Shown: piece after piece, positions 22,480 to 34,157 of the stretch
Position numbering within the stretch: the stretch's first letter is position 1
How the letters are laid out: every line of letters starts with the position of its first letter
Assembly: GCA_031763025.1 (NCBI GenBank)
Contig: JASSKH010000003.1
Coordinates: 9,127,078-9,191,077, forward strand
Direction of reading: 5' to 3'
Length of the DNA: 64,000 nucleotides
Origin: Macrocystis pyrifera
Lineage: Eukaryota > Sar > Phaeophyceae > Laminariales > Laminariaceae
Made by a program: the position numbers and the translations under genes
Notes under the pieces: generated by a model
Databases searched by the model: none
What the model saw: only the letters and a program-made list of their open reading frames with translations
What the model was told of the DNA's origin: nothing

Positions 22480-23770
22480 CGAGCTAAGTGGGGTGGTTTT
22501 TCCAAAGTGCCGCTGGCCTAGAACAACGCCCCCCAGCGGCATCCCGCTCATCCTCCCCCGCTTAGAACAAGCGCTCCCAGAATCGCCCCCCCGGAGCAAT
22601 AGTGTAAGACGCTCCTCGTCCATCAACCTCCCCGAAGCTCCGAAGCCGACACCACCAAGACAGGTTAGCCGGTGTTGCGCGCGGCTGTACTTGAAGATGG
22701 ACCCCGGACGAGCTGCCCGATCTTCGGAACGGCGCGCCCGCGGCCCCACCCTCGCCTTCTCACTCCGAATCCCCTCATTGGACGCCTCAATACAGCGAGT
22801 AAAGTCGTAGACCTGCCCGAGTGGCCCCGCGTGCCCCTTTCCGCCCTCGACCGTCTGACTTTCGTGCCGATCGCGAACTTTCTCAGCGCCTCCTTTCTAC
22901 TCAGCGTGGGGCGTCTTCTCGCCCCCTCGTCTCGGGCTGCGGGGCGGCTCCGCTCGCTGCTCGGATCGTACAAGTTCCACCACGCGTGAAACGTGTCCAA
23001 CTGCGGCGGAGTGAAGCTTGTCCAGTGACTCCGCCTCCGAGACCCAGTGACGCCTCCCCGTCGAGGTACCCGCCGCGGTACCCCCATCTCGCGATCCCGG
23101 TAGCGCTGACCACCCTCCTGACCAGTGACTCCGCCTCCGAGACCCAGTGACGCCTCCCCGTCGAGGTACCCGCCGCGGTACCCCCATCTCGCGACCTCGG
23201 TAGCGCTGACCACCCTCCTGTCTAGTAGCGTGTACACTGATTAGTGCTGCTATAGTCGAGTGCCCTCCGAGCCCCAGGTCCGCTCCCCACGCCATCTGCG
23301 CGAATTGGGGGGTCCAAACGAGCTACCCCAGGGTACTGCCGTGGTCATCCCACGGCCCGTTGGCGACACCGCTGACGATGCCTGCTTCTCTGCACCGCCG
23401 CCCCCTCTTGGACGCTGCCCGTCCACCACCGTCGACGGCGAACGCGCCGACGCCGTGCGGAAAAGAGGGGCCGGGGCCACCGCCCGAGGTGCCCGCACTA
23501 CTCGAGTCACGTGGTCGGGGCTACACGGACGGCGCGCACGCCCGTGTCGATCACCGAAGCGCCATCGCTGGCGTGGCCATCCCTACCGTGGCAAGCCCCG
23601 AGCATGACGGCAAGCCTGTCGTGAAACGCGAGGGTGCCCAGCTGTCTGTCAGTCAAGCCCCCTTCCCCAGATGTCCAACGGGAGACGGCATGTCGTGAAA
23701 CGTGAGGGTGCCCAGCTGTCTGTCAGTCAGGCCCCCTTCCCCAGATGTCTGAAGGGAGACTGTGCCGAGG
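22480..23770. other. GC-rich island inside the 7.1-kb element
   Basis: This 1.3-kb segment is strikingly more GC-rich than the rest of the element. It contains two exact-period tandem duplications: 100 bp at 23023-23122/23123-23222 and 74 bp at 23617-23690/23691-23764. Overlapping frames up to 190 codons (minus 22665-23237) are Arg/Gly/Pro-rich with no known domain. It may be captured host sequence. Confidence 0.5.
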
Positions 23771-25349
23771 TGAGTCTGAGGGATGTTGTCAACAAGGGCT
23801 CCAAGCAGCGAAGGCGCAGGGGGGGGGCGGGCGTGGTCGCAGCATGAGTGGTTTCTGCGAGCATGGTTCGGTGGCGTGCGGCGTGATCATGATTCTCATG
23901 ATAAGTTTCTGGGCGGTCGAGTCGATTAAGAGTAAGGCGATTCATGTCATGAAAAGTCTTGTTGCTGTAGCTATCAGAGTAAAACCGCCGCTCGGTTGTC
24001 CCGGCTACATATTCTTGAACTCGCTAATCTAACCATACTCGCCACCCCCCTTTGTGCACTACCTACGCAAGGGAGAGCACGAACACGCGGTATCGGTTGT
24101 AAAACACCTACATATGTGGACTGGATACCAACCATGATCATGTCTCGACCAACTACTAATTTCTCGACCCTGTAAACCCATCCCTGAACCGGAGTCATTC
24201 AGCCCGTATGAGCGCGAGAACATTGCAACACCACCAAAACACTAAATACGGGTCGGTACATCTGGAAGGGTTTGCACCTCATGCAGGTACCGTGTTGAAA
24301 ATAGTATAAAAAAAAACATCGCGCGCTACAGGGGAACAATACGATTACCGTCCATTGGGCAGTTCCGGCGGGGTGAGGCAACACTGCATTGCAAAACGTG
24401 GCTGCCACGGTTACAGGATGTGGCACAAAGAGAACTGGAGAGCCTGACAGTCAGGTCCACGCAACTGGCGAGCCTAACAGTCAGGCCCAGGCTATAAGAC
24501 ACATATCAGGGCAATATTTTCCTTGATGTGTCCTTCACCCGCCCAAAAATGAAGAGAAAAGAACATAGTGATAAGGAACAACAATAACCACGATGGACAC
24601 GCACGCACAGCGGACACGGGACGGCAGTGAACTGCCGGACACACGCGACGGAGTGCGGGCGCCAGTAAAGGTCACAGCCAGTGCGGTCGGATGCACGGGC
24701 AAGCGGGTTTGCAGCAAACAAATACACAAGCAAACAAACGACCAAACAAACAACAAAAGCGAACAGAACAAACAAGAACAAACAGAGGAGCAAACAAGCA
24801 AACGGACGAACGACATAAAACTAAACGACAAACAGGCAACAAGCCCCGTGGCAAGGCTCAGACCTAGAGGGACCTGGTTGCTGTCTCCTTTTAGCATGAG
24901 CGACAGCAACAGCGGTCCCAATAAGTGCAGGCCCGACCATTTTGGGCATTCACCCCGCCTCAAGAAGGAAACAAGCGAGACACAAACAAAAGAAAACGAA
25001 ACAAACTAACCAAAGCAAAACAAAACTTTGCTGCCCGCACAGTATGCTGAAAGCGGCGGGGCATATCAGCCGAACATTTCAGTATTCCAGAGACCTTGTT
25101 GCTATCTCTCTGCCGGATGGAGACAGCAACAATGGTCCCCCAGGCTGAGACAAAGCCATACATTATGCATGCACCCACAAGATAAACGAAGTAAAATTGT
25201 AGAGAGCTTACCAACAGACCGTGTAGGTAGGACAGGCGCAGACCTCGTGGAAGTTCGTATCTGTCTCCCACGACGGGTAAAGACACAGCACCACTCCCAA
25301 GAGGCACAGACCAATCTCTTCTATACAATAACAAACAGGCACAGGCAGG

Positions 25350-25610
25350 ACAAGCACATACCCTGTGGAGGCTGGGTTCAAGACCATAGCCATGTCCCCA
25401 CAAGGCACTAACCCATCCCAACAACAGGTACAGGTAGGACAGGCACAGACCTTGTGGAGGCTCGGTTCAAGGCCATAGCCATGTCCCCACAAGGCACAGA
25501 CCCATCCCAACAACAGGTACAGGTAGGACAGGCACAGACCTTGTGGAGGTTCGGTTCAAGACCATAACTATGTCCCCACAAGGCACAGACCCATCTCCAA
25601 TAAAAACAAA
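25350..25610. repeat. Tandem repeat, about 87-bp period
   Basis: Three close copies of a unit contain GGACAGGCACAGACC, GTGGAGG, GGTTCAAG and CATGTCCCCACAAGGCA. More diverged units flank it at about 25220-25330 and 25620-25760. It lies inside the 7.1-kb element; no product is inferred. Confidence 0.75.
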
Positions 25611-26894
25611 ACGCATGCCAGATAGGTAGGATAGGCGCAGACCTCGTGGAAGCTCGTGGTTGTCTCCCACGACTGAAAATACATCACTACCATTCCCACC
25701 AGGTACAGGCCCATCTCTTTTAATCCATCATAATGCAAGCACAGGTAGGACTGGCACAGACCCCGTGTAAGCTTAGTTGACGAAACTATTCGCTTTCCAC
25801 GAGGCACTGGCCTATCTCTCCTTTCTGACACCATGAGGGCATAAAGGTATAACGCGAAAAACAATAGGAAACAAAACACAACATGAAACAAACAAAACCC
25901 AAAGCAACCACAACACATACCAGGTGCCGGGTAAAATACTATTATTGAAGACGTACTCTCCGCGGAGCGCCTCATCTCGATGCAATTCTTGGCGTCCCTA
26001 GAAAACGTGAGCCTCAAGTTGTTTCTGTCAGGTTCTTATTCATGTGGTGGGTCTATACCGCTGTATACTTGAGTACTAATTAACCAGTACTTTACCAAGG
26101 TATTTTCGTGTCCTGACCACGGCGATGAGTTGAATGTGAGAACCACGACAACAACTTAGAAAAACAAAACAGCAGGACTACTATTTTAATACTGCTGTAG
26201 TACAACAGCACAGCAGCAAGTATCGTATGATACTGCTGTACGTATCCTCGTGTGCATAAAATCCAGAGAGATCTCAGGGTCCCGCACAGTGAAAAAACAA
26301 AACAAAGTGGGATGCGTAGAACGATCCCCAGTGCGTGCAAACGCGTGTCTCGGACTAGATCGAACACGCGACTAACAAGTTATCCATGCGTGAGTACATC
26401 GTTGAGTGTTCGTTAGTCGGTACATTATTACCAATGCAGTACTACGTAGCCAGTTGTTGAAATTTCGTGCAGTATGCCGGTATGTTCGAGACAAGTGCAA
26501 CACTGGACGTTGTTGCAAATTGCGCAACATGCCGGTAAGTTTCTAACTAGACCGCACATGCGGCTAACGAGTTCTGACAACGAAAGTTGGAAAACCACGC
26601 CGAGTCTTATTAATACTACTGCTGTACAGTCGATGCGTATCCGGACGAACCCCGAGCATGACTGCCTGCGTCTCTACATGACCGTCAAACATCGAATCAC
26701 TAAAACGAGCAAGCGACATCGACCCGTCCTTGCAGCCGTATGATACCTAAGTACCGAGATAAGGTATCTAGCGTGCTACGGGTTCCTGTAGGACTGCAAG
26801 CGCTTCTGTATGGGAGTGGGCATCAAGTATGGATACGAAATATGCAGCTTGTGGACGGGGTTAGCGACGTTCGACGTTCATGCGGTAGGTGGTG

Positions 26895-27206
26895 CCGTCA
26901 GCAGCGGATCTTATTCGTCTCTTCTCATCCCCCTGCTTCTCTCTGCGGGCCCTCTGGTGAGAAAACCGGCGGTACGGTCTCCTCTCACCTCCCTGCCCTG
27001 TCCCCTCGGTCCTTCGCTGGCGTACGGAGGGGGCTGCTCTCATGCCTGCGCCGTCAGCAGCGGATCTTATTCGTCTCTTCTCATCCCCCTGCTTCTCTCT
27101 GCGGGCCCTCTGGCGAGAAAACCGGCGGTACGGTCTCCTCTCACCTCCCTGCCCTGTCCCCTCGGTCCTTCGCTGGCGTACGGAGGGGGCTGCTCTCATG
27201 CCTCGT
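26895..27206. repeat. Two-copy 156-bp tandem duplication
   Basis: Units 26895-27050 and 27051-27206 are nearly identical, each with CGTCAGCAGCGGATCTTATT and GGTACGGTCTCCTCTCACC. The repeat keeps frames open on both strands (for example minus 26861-27199), which explains those ORFs without a gene. Confidence 0.85.
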
Positions 27207-28079
27207 GTGCGAAGATTGTCTGCGTTGTTGCTGGTTAGCGTAATATGTACTTTTTGTATAAATTGCAGTAGTTTTTAATACGGTGCCTATATCATTAATG
27301 AGCGTGTTGTTCACTGCTCGGGTGCTGTCTTCTTCTCATGCTTTATACCCGGTATATATGATTTAGTATGATCCGTATGGGGGACATTATTTCATCTAGC
27401 GGGGCGTCGCGACTTGCCCCCCCTCCCTCGCCTGAGTTTGCAAAGCTCACATGTGACGAGGGGTGGGCGCTGCGCACTAAAAAGAGACTATGTGCCTCGG
27501 CAGACTGCAGGATACCTCCATCCACTAAACAGACCTGCGTTGAAAACATGAAAGGAGTGTGTGGGGCTACTACACTCACGCATACCGAAGCTCAGCAGAC
27601 GACGGACTCTGCTAAACGAGGCGTAAGCCACCCCCCCTCACGGGGGGCGGAGTCAGCTCTCGTTCACCCACACTAAACCTCCCACGGCGTGCAGCCGCAA
27701 GACCCACACGGTGTCCGCCCGCGGTCCCGCTTGGGGACCGTGGTGCGAACCGATCGTGACTTACCGAAGGTTCCTCTGAACGACGGACTCAGTCACGACC
27801 TCCCCGTTGCACGTACCGTCGAACTCTTTGCTCAAAGCAAGGGTTCACTACTGCTGTTTACGCTGTGGTTACTCTCCGTGTCTATGAGCATATTAGTCTA
27901 GGATTCGGCATAGGGAACCAAGAACAACCTCGCCCCCGTCTGAATCAATCAGAGAGGGCTTGGCGCCGAAACACGGCGCAGAAACATGATGCGATACACG
28001 GGATGCCGGAAAAATCCATCGACCAGCATCCCGTCGGACGCGTGTGAGATGTGCGTGAGACTACTACACTCGTACCCCA

Positions 28080-28103
28080 GTTCGATTCTCGGATTGGACA
28101 CCA
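28080..28103 (-). other. Primer-binding site of the 7.1-kb element
   Basis: The plus strand here reads GTTCGATTCTCGG then ATTGGACACCA, which is a tRNA T loop, T-stem 3' strand, acceptor strand, discriminator A and CCA. On the minus strand TGGTGTCCAATCCGAGAA directly follows the LTR. Complementarity extends past the T loop, longer than the usual 18 nt. The primer tRNA is not identified; its acceptor 5' strand should be GTCCAAT. Confidence 0.7.
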
Positions 28104-28577
28104 TGTTATAGAGTCGAGCGGTGCGCGTGTCATGCATGATGGCGTAATCTCGTCGGGCTCTCCGGCCGAGATAGCTTATATTCCTCGAAAGCTGCTCAGA
28201 TATACCCACCTCCAAAACATCACGTATTAATTCGTTCTCAGAACAAACAGGGCCGTTGGGCCGTCCGTCCCACATGCACACACTCAAGCTCTTTCAGTTC
28301 GATGCAAAGACTGCCACCTGCATTCCCATCGTTCCACCCCGCTTGCGGAACATACGCCTGAGCCATCTCCTACTTGTCTCAGTCGGTACTCCTCTGGTGT
28401 AGGGGGGCACTGCCGACGGCAAGATGAGCTATATAGGAAGCTGAAGGGGTGGAAAAGGGTTGTGACCGTCTGCTCACATTCTCCCAGTCTCCGGGTTCAA
28501 TTCGCATTTTTCCCTTTTGCCTAAATGCCGTGTCTACTTTTGGAAACCCCTCGGATCCTTGGATTACCACCGTAACG
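28104..28577 (-). repeat. 5' LTR of the 7.1-kb element
   Basis: Same sequence as 21480-21952 apart from roughly a dozen changes. Its terminal A is replaced by G at 28577. On the minus strand this copy comes first and should carry the promoter. Confidence 0.85.
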
Positions 28578-28596
28578 AAAACACACAAGTAACATG

Positions 28597-30912
28597 TTGT
28601 TGTTGTCTTCGCATTAAATCGTTCTTTCTAACCAGCTTCATCAGTGCACCCAGTGTCCGTCCTGATTCCTTATCCTAGAGAGATACTGATTCCGTAGTCA
28701 CAGACTGTGGGACAGAGGAAGACCAAAAATAAGAAATAATCGCAAACCCAAGCGTCAAGCAATTGAAATGTCAGCGTACCGGGTACGAGAAACACAACAA
28801 CACAACAGGACCAAAAAATAAGAGCAAAAAGACAATAAAAAAAATGAAATGAAAACAGAATACAAACGACGCAAGGACTTCAGAAAGGCTGCCAGACGGA
28901 CAGCATACGTACTCAGGAAGGACAGATATCTGCTGCGCGGATGAAGCGACACGAAAGAGAAGGAGCTACAGGCAACAGTCTATATGAGCTAGCCGAACCG
29001 ATACCTATCCACCCGATCTATCATTTCGTTTCTGCATTCATTGACAGCTGTATCAGTACGGCTGCCCTTCCCCCCTCCCCCCCTCCCGTTGTCGCCGTTC
29101 TTGGCGTCCTCAGCTGTGTGGCGTAGCCAGCTCCTCTGTGCCTCGTCCCTGTGCCACCTCGCCATGAAACAGTCCGCCACGTCGACGACCCCCCGGTACC
29201 ACTTCCCGCTCTTCTTAGCCGCCCTCGGCCATAACACTGTTTCCACTCCGAACAGCAGAGGGGAGCTTTCCGTGGACCCCTCGGTGGCTTGGAAAACCCT
29301 GAGGTCGTCCGCTAGACATTGGGCCCAGGTCTTTTCCGGTCGGCCTGGTCCTGGGTTCTCCCCACCAGCCATCGTCCCAAACATCACCCGGCGAGTCAGC
29401 CACTCATTGGTCGCCCGCTGTACGGCCCCCGCAAAGAGGAGGCGTCTTTTACGGATGGTCGTCTCAACGCTCTCGCATTGTGCTTTTTTTAGGGCCTTGG
29501 CGTACGACATGAGGTGGTCAGTGCGTTGCCGGCGCTGGAAGCCAATGATCCGTAGGAGGAGTTTGTGGTGTGCCGTTCGGAGTTCAGCGAAGTGCTCCTG
29601 ACCAAGAGTCCACGTCACGCACCCGTACAGCAGGGTCTCCATGTCTCCATCACCTCGGCCTTTAGCGTGCGCACTTTTAGAGTGAACGGGGCATCCTCCA
29701 TATCATACAGTTCCCGTTTGAACCGATTGTAACATGCCTATGCGAGTCGGATCCGTCGTGTGATCTCTGGCATAACGTCAGCGCTTGCGACAACAAGACC
29801 GCTCTGACACAAAAGCTGCGTCGTCCGTCTATATCTCTGTCCCGCCGTTTCGATGACGAGTGGTGAGGTCTGGGGTGCCTGATTCGGTGTCCGCAGCAGC
29901 ATGGTCTCCTTTTCTTTTCGGATACGGTGAGGCCTGCTGCTTCGAAAACGGTCACAATGACGGTCATCATCTTCGCAAGGCCTTCCGCCGACTTAGACAC
30001 AATGCCTGCATCGTCCGCGAACAGCATGTCCCATACTGCCCTCCGTACGCAAGTTAGTGGGTCAACCTTCACCCCGTCCTCGCCGAGGTCCTCCTCGAGG
30101 TGAACCATGTTCCTCAAAATATCTGGGTCTTCACTGAAGCGTACCAGCACGGCGTGTATCACAGCAGCGAAGAAGACATTGAACAGAAGTGGTGACAAGA
30201 CACATCCTTGCCGCAGCCCCTGAGTGACGTCGAACCATTCCGAGTGCTCGCCGTCATCCGCACGCACGCGGGCTCGCATGCCTTCGTGGAATTGGCGGAT
30301 AACGGTTAGCATCTTCTCTGGTACACCGAAGCGTGCGAGCACCACCCACAGCAGCTCACAGTCGACGGAGTCATATGCTTTCTGCAGGTCGATGAAGCAC
30401 ATGTACAGGGGTTTTTTTCTAGCTCGTCCGAGTTCTTGCAGTCGGCGCACGACGAACAGCATGTCGACCGTTGATCGTGCTGGGCGAAAACCGCACTGTT
30501 CCTCGGGAAGTATCCCTTCGGCCTCGCAGTAGTTGCTGAGGCGGGACGCGACCAATTTTCAGCAAAACCTTGCCTGAATGGGCAACAAGCGAAATCCCCC
30601 GGTAATTGTTGCAATCAGAGCGATCCTTCTTTTTATGGAGGACCTTAATGATCGCATATTTCCATTGCTGGGGGACGTTGCCCGTTCTTCACACGTTGAC
30701 AAGTAAGTTGTGACAGTACCGGATGAATTCGGGGTGGTCGATTTTCAGTAACTCGGCCGGAAGGGAGTCTGGTCCCACCGCTTTCCAGTTTGGCATACCC
30801 TTAATTACCGCCGTCATATTATCCATGGTCGGTTCATCTCCAAGCGATGGTGCCAACGGCCGTTGTGGAAATAGAGCGCTGATGGTTGGGTCAAGCTTAG
30901 AAGATTGCGTGG
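28597..30912 (-). pseudogene. 5'-truncated LINE with reverse transcriptase, frameshifted
   Basis: Minus-strand frames in order are 30916-30689 (KAVGPDSLPAELLK, the start of non-LTR RT), about 30614-30556 (NNYRGIS), 30555-29677 (RT core) and 29642-28989 (C-terminal region). RT landmarks are [39 protein letters not shown] and the catalytic [11 protein letters not shown]. The C-terminal frame has LLYGCVTWTLG and HHKLLLRIIG, typical of the region after RT in RTE/CR1-like and related LINEs. At least two frameshifts make it dead. The 3' end (28597) carries a short AAC-type tail. The element separates the end of unit E4 from F3, which are adjacent in E3-F1. Confidence 0.85.
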
Positions 30913-32105
30913 TCATATCATATTATACGTTCAGAAAAGCAAGGTGGATGAATGTACTGGCACAAAAAAAGTCAGAAGAAGTGGAAAATAAACACGCACA
31001 ACTTATTGTATTACAGCAGTATATCATGCTATACGTTTAGAAAAGCAAGGTGTCGACGAATGTATTATCACTGCTGTGTAGTACTGTTGCAGTCTTGGTA
31101 CAAAAAAAATCCAAAGTGAAATAAAAAAAAGCGTGGATGGTGCGAGTCGAATCTCGGAAACGAAAATGTTATCCAGCGCAGTATTAATGCCTACGCTAGA
31201 ACAACAGCAGTGCTCGTACAACTGCCACGTCGTGTTTTTTACGCGATCTAAAACACTTTGCACGATCTCCTACAGCAGTAGAGTAGCTTGTACAGGTACG
31301 ACCACGCGACGAACGTACGTGCGCTGATCCCCTTTCAGCTGGCTCTAGGATCTATTGGTCAGCAATGTAGGACACACTGCAATCAGAACTTACTGTACCG
31401 CTGTAAGTATGTTTTGTACGAACGCTGATGTACGAATGAGCCGCAGTACGATCATCCATACGCGCAAGGTATGCCCACTGCTGCTGCTGGGCCGCGGGGT
31501 TGTAGTGCTGTAGGAAGCTGGAGGTAAGCACGTTCTGTGCACTGCTGTGGGTATTGTTCTCTAGGCGGTGGTCCGTGCTCCGTGCAACAACCCAAAAAAA
31601 TGTACAGGGATTGTACGTCATCCCGTACGGATAAAAATATATGACAGTACGGAATGCGGACCGACCCGCTCCGACAAACACAACCAACCACAGCAACCCT
31701 GCGCATATGGGTGTGTCGAACACGCACGGCGTGTGGGCGGCAGCGTTGGAACGATGGGATCTGTGCATGTTGTCTGTTGTGTACCTGGTATATGCCTGTG
31801 AGCTGTGTGCTCACAGCTCATGAGAGCCGGGGGGAGAAAACAGAGAGCATGTACCGATACGTACGTACAAAATAAGGCCTCTCGTACTGAAACCAGGGAA
31901 ATCGTCTTATCCACTCCCGCCGGAAAAAAAAAAAAAAGTTTGGGCGCCCGCCACGTGCTCCAGAGTGCACGGATCGCACCGAGACCTCGACCAATGTGTC
32001 CGGCCGGGCTTCCTGTGTCCGAGCATTTCGTGTTATTATGCCGAAAAGTGCGTTGTATGAAGAGAAAAGTTGGCTAAAGTACGAAAAATTGACCAATATG
32101 CGTAT
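30913..32105 (+). repeat. Repeat unit F, copy 3
   Basis: Same blocks as F1 and F2, starting CATATCATATTATACGTTCA at the LINE boundary and ending near GACCAATATGCGTATACGTA. It lacks the 330-bp extra stretch of F1. Short frames on both strands are not maintained between copies. Confidence 0.75.
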
Positions 32106-33016
32106 ACGTATGTGTAGGATTCTACCAGTAGTACGCAAGGCACTCTTACTTCTTGCGAGAGACTATCTTGCCTCATTTGAACACACAAGGAAGGACCTGC
32201 ACATATTAATAATCTTTCTGATTATTATGTCTCGTAGACAAAAACAACAAAAACGAGAGACACACGAGCCGATTTTTCGGCGAAAAGAAACAACATTCGT
32301 GAAAGGTTCGGCAGGGGCACACACAACACGTGTGCAAAATGTTAGGGTCTATCTCGTATCAAGGTGTTAAACATCGGATTTTCGTGTGATAAACGGCAAA
32401 AATTACGGCAGCGTATCGTCACTTACTACTTTGTTTCAGCATATGTTCGATTTTGGGCATTAAATATTACCAGTGCTTCACATTGGTCCTACGCAGTCAA
32501 TTCTTCGGATGTTTGCGCCAACCTTTGTGCAGATATGCCCTGGAGCATCTAGAAGCGGCTCGTTCAGAAAACATGCGGGTTTTTTTTTTCCTTCCTACGG
32601 AAGCGCCTTATCATTTATGACTTTTATGAAAAGGCCTGTGGTTGGTCGGGACACATTTTGGGTGCTAGCGCCAGTCCTAGATCCTTACCAAACAAAAGTG
32701 GCTACGTCACCTTTTCCCACTGTTCATGGCGGTCAGTAACACACCAACTATGTCACAGTCGAGTTGACACTGCATGCGGCATTCGTGGCTGACGAAATTA
32801 GGTGTGATATGCTTGAACCAGTTCGTAGAGTGCCACAATACCCTCAACTTGGGGAGGCGTCGAGGCCAGCCCTATAGTATCAGACGGGGACAACAATGGA
32901 GGCCCGTGGACGCGGTGGGAGCCCGTAATAGCGATTGGCCAAAATGTCAAAAGGCTATTAATAGCTCTACAGCACAACGGCACTAGAGTAGGCGATTTGC
33001 CTGTGTGTCAAACAAT
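32106..33016. other. Intergenic, one dispersed repeat
   Basis: The segment 32306-32355 matches 4272-4321. A minus frame at 32798-32983 (61 codons) could be the decayed downstream end of the OTU-like gene at 33017-33881. No other structure is seen. Confidence 0.4.
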
Positions 33017-33881
33017 CAAAGAATCGATCATGGCCGACAAAGTTACCCACCTGCACCTTGAAGAGGGGTGGCGCTGCCTCGTGCAGTGGAAACGGGCAGG
33101 AGCCACCGTTCTTGTTCACCACAGCTACAAATGGCCCAACTTGGAGTAGGTGGGGTTCTGGTCTACCTCAGTTACCGCGGTGAGTTCGGCTTCGAGGACG
33201 GTCACTTGGCGACCTTCTGTGATGGGCGTCATGGCGACCACGGCCTCCTCGCGAACGACAACACCCTTGCCATCCATTACAGGAAACTGCCATGCACAAC
33301 GTGAGTTGTACGGCTCAAGGGTGGCGACAATCCTCGATCTTCGAGCCGTCCCTTCCCGTGCCGTGGGGTGGAATTTTCCTCTCCACGTCGTTCTTCGTGC
33401 GAGCCTTCTTGTCGGACTGGACCACGACCTTAACCGCGATGCTGAATGCCTCAGAGACCATTAGGGCGGTAATGTCCCCACCCCAAGCCCCAAATTTGCA
33501 AAGTTTTCCAATAGACTCCAAGAGCATCTTGTCATAGCTGCCGGCATCGGCGGAGCGGTTACCTTTGTCGTCAAAAACTGAGTGCCTGCTGTAAAGTTCG
33601 TTCGAGACGTATTTTACCTCGGCATCGTCAAGCAGACCTTTACCGTACACTGCGGTCCACCCGAGCACCACTATTAATAGCTTCACCTGGCGCCAGTACT
33701 GGTCGGAACCCCATAGAGCCTTCGCAATTGCACGCCAGAAGCAGTTCCCATCACCACCCACCCAATACGCCACGTACGTCTTGCGCAACTCCGCCGTGAG
33801 AACCGAAGTCGAGAAACGGTCGTACCTCTGTTCGTGCAGCAAATGTGGGAACCATTCATGCAGGTGCCGCGTTACGACGTG
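33017..33881 (-). pseudogene. OTU-family cysteine-protease-like remnant
   Basis: The frame open from 33881 to 33315 contains VGGDGNCFWRAIAKALWG, the D-G-N-C catalytic-cysteine signature of OTU deubiquitinase-type proteases. It also has FGAWGGDITALMVSEAF and IAVKVVV, matching the family's Trp-Gly-Gly helix and following beta strand. Homology seems to continue in two other frames (33314-33150, then about 33148-33017 with GNFVGHDRFF where the catalytic His is expected), implying two frameshifts. There is no in-frame ATG upstream; a TGA precedes the frame at 33882. OTU domains also travel in transposable elements and viruses. I infer a dead gene or element fragment. Confidence 0.55.
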
Positions 33882-34157
33882 TCACAGGTACAATACAACT
33901 GCACCATAAGGGAATGTCTGCTTGTCGGGAGTGTAATTCTAGATTCCCAACACGCCGCGGTGTTTACACACATTTATGCTACGATAATGTACCTCGCAGC
34001 TTGCCCCACAAACAATAAGACGTTGTCATTGAGTGCGATATTGACGAAGTTCGAAGGGACTCACACATATCGCATTAATCGAGTATTAATCGTGGGTTGT
34101 TTGGATTGCTCACGTAGCTCCCACAAGCTTGGTCCCAACGCACCCCATAATCAAATA

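Larger units (their letters stand above)
21480..28577 (-). mobile_element. 7.1-kb non-coding LTR element (LARD-like)
   Basis: Two 473-474-bp direct repeats begin TGTTA(C/T)AGAGTCGAGCGG and end CCGTAAC, about 97% identical by eye. They bound 6.15 kb of interior. Flanks are AAAA on both sides within an otherwise continuous block D (GGCTAAAA / AAAACACACAAG), giving a 4-bp duplication confirmed by empty sites at 16672-16680 and about 18008. On the minus strand a tRNA-complementary primer site abuts the right LTR and a polypurine tract abuts the left one, so transcription is leftward. The interior has no gag, protease, integrase or RT frame, only tandem repeats and a GC-rich island. Large retrotransposon derivatives with this structure are known in plants. 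Confidence 0.85.

Noticed and set aside
24535-25009. Hydrophobic minus ORF (142 codons), apparently a membrane protein
   Set aside because: It is the antisense of an A/C-rich AAACAAAC-type tract inside the non-coding LTR element; hydrophobicity comes from the simple sequence.
26340-26400. tRNA-like sequence (GTGTTCGATC on the minus strand with a GGATAACTTG box)
   Set aside because: Spacing between the A-box-like and B-box-like words is too short and no acceptor stem forms.
26740-27243. ORFs of 167 and 142 codons with internal repetition
   Set aside because: Produced by the 156-bp tandem duplication; open in several frames and on both strands.
31128-31170. B-box-like GATTCGACTC followed by a T run in unit F, possible tRNA gene
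   Set aside because: The arms do not fold into a cloverleaf and the word is itself palindromic; at most a decayed tRNA relic.
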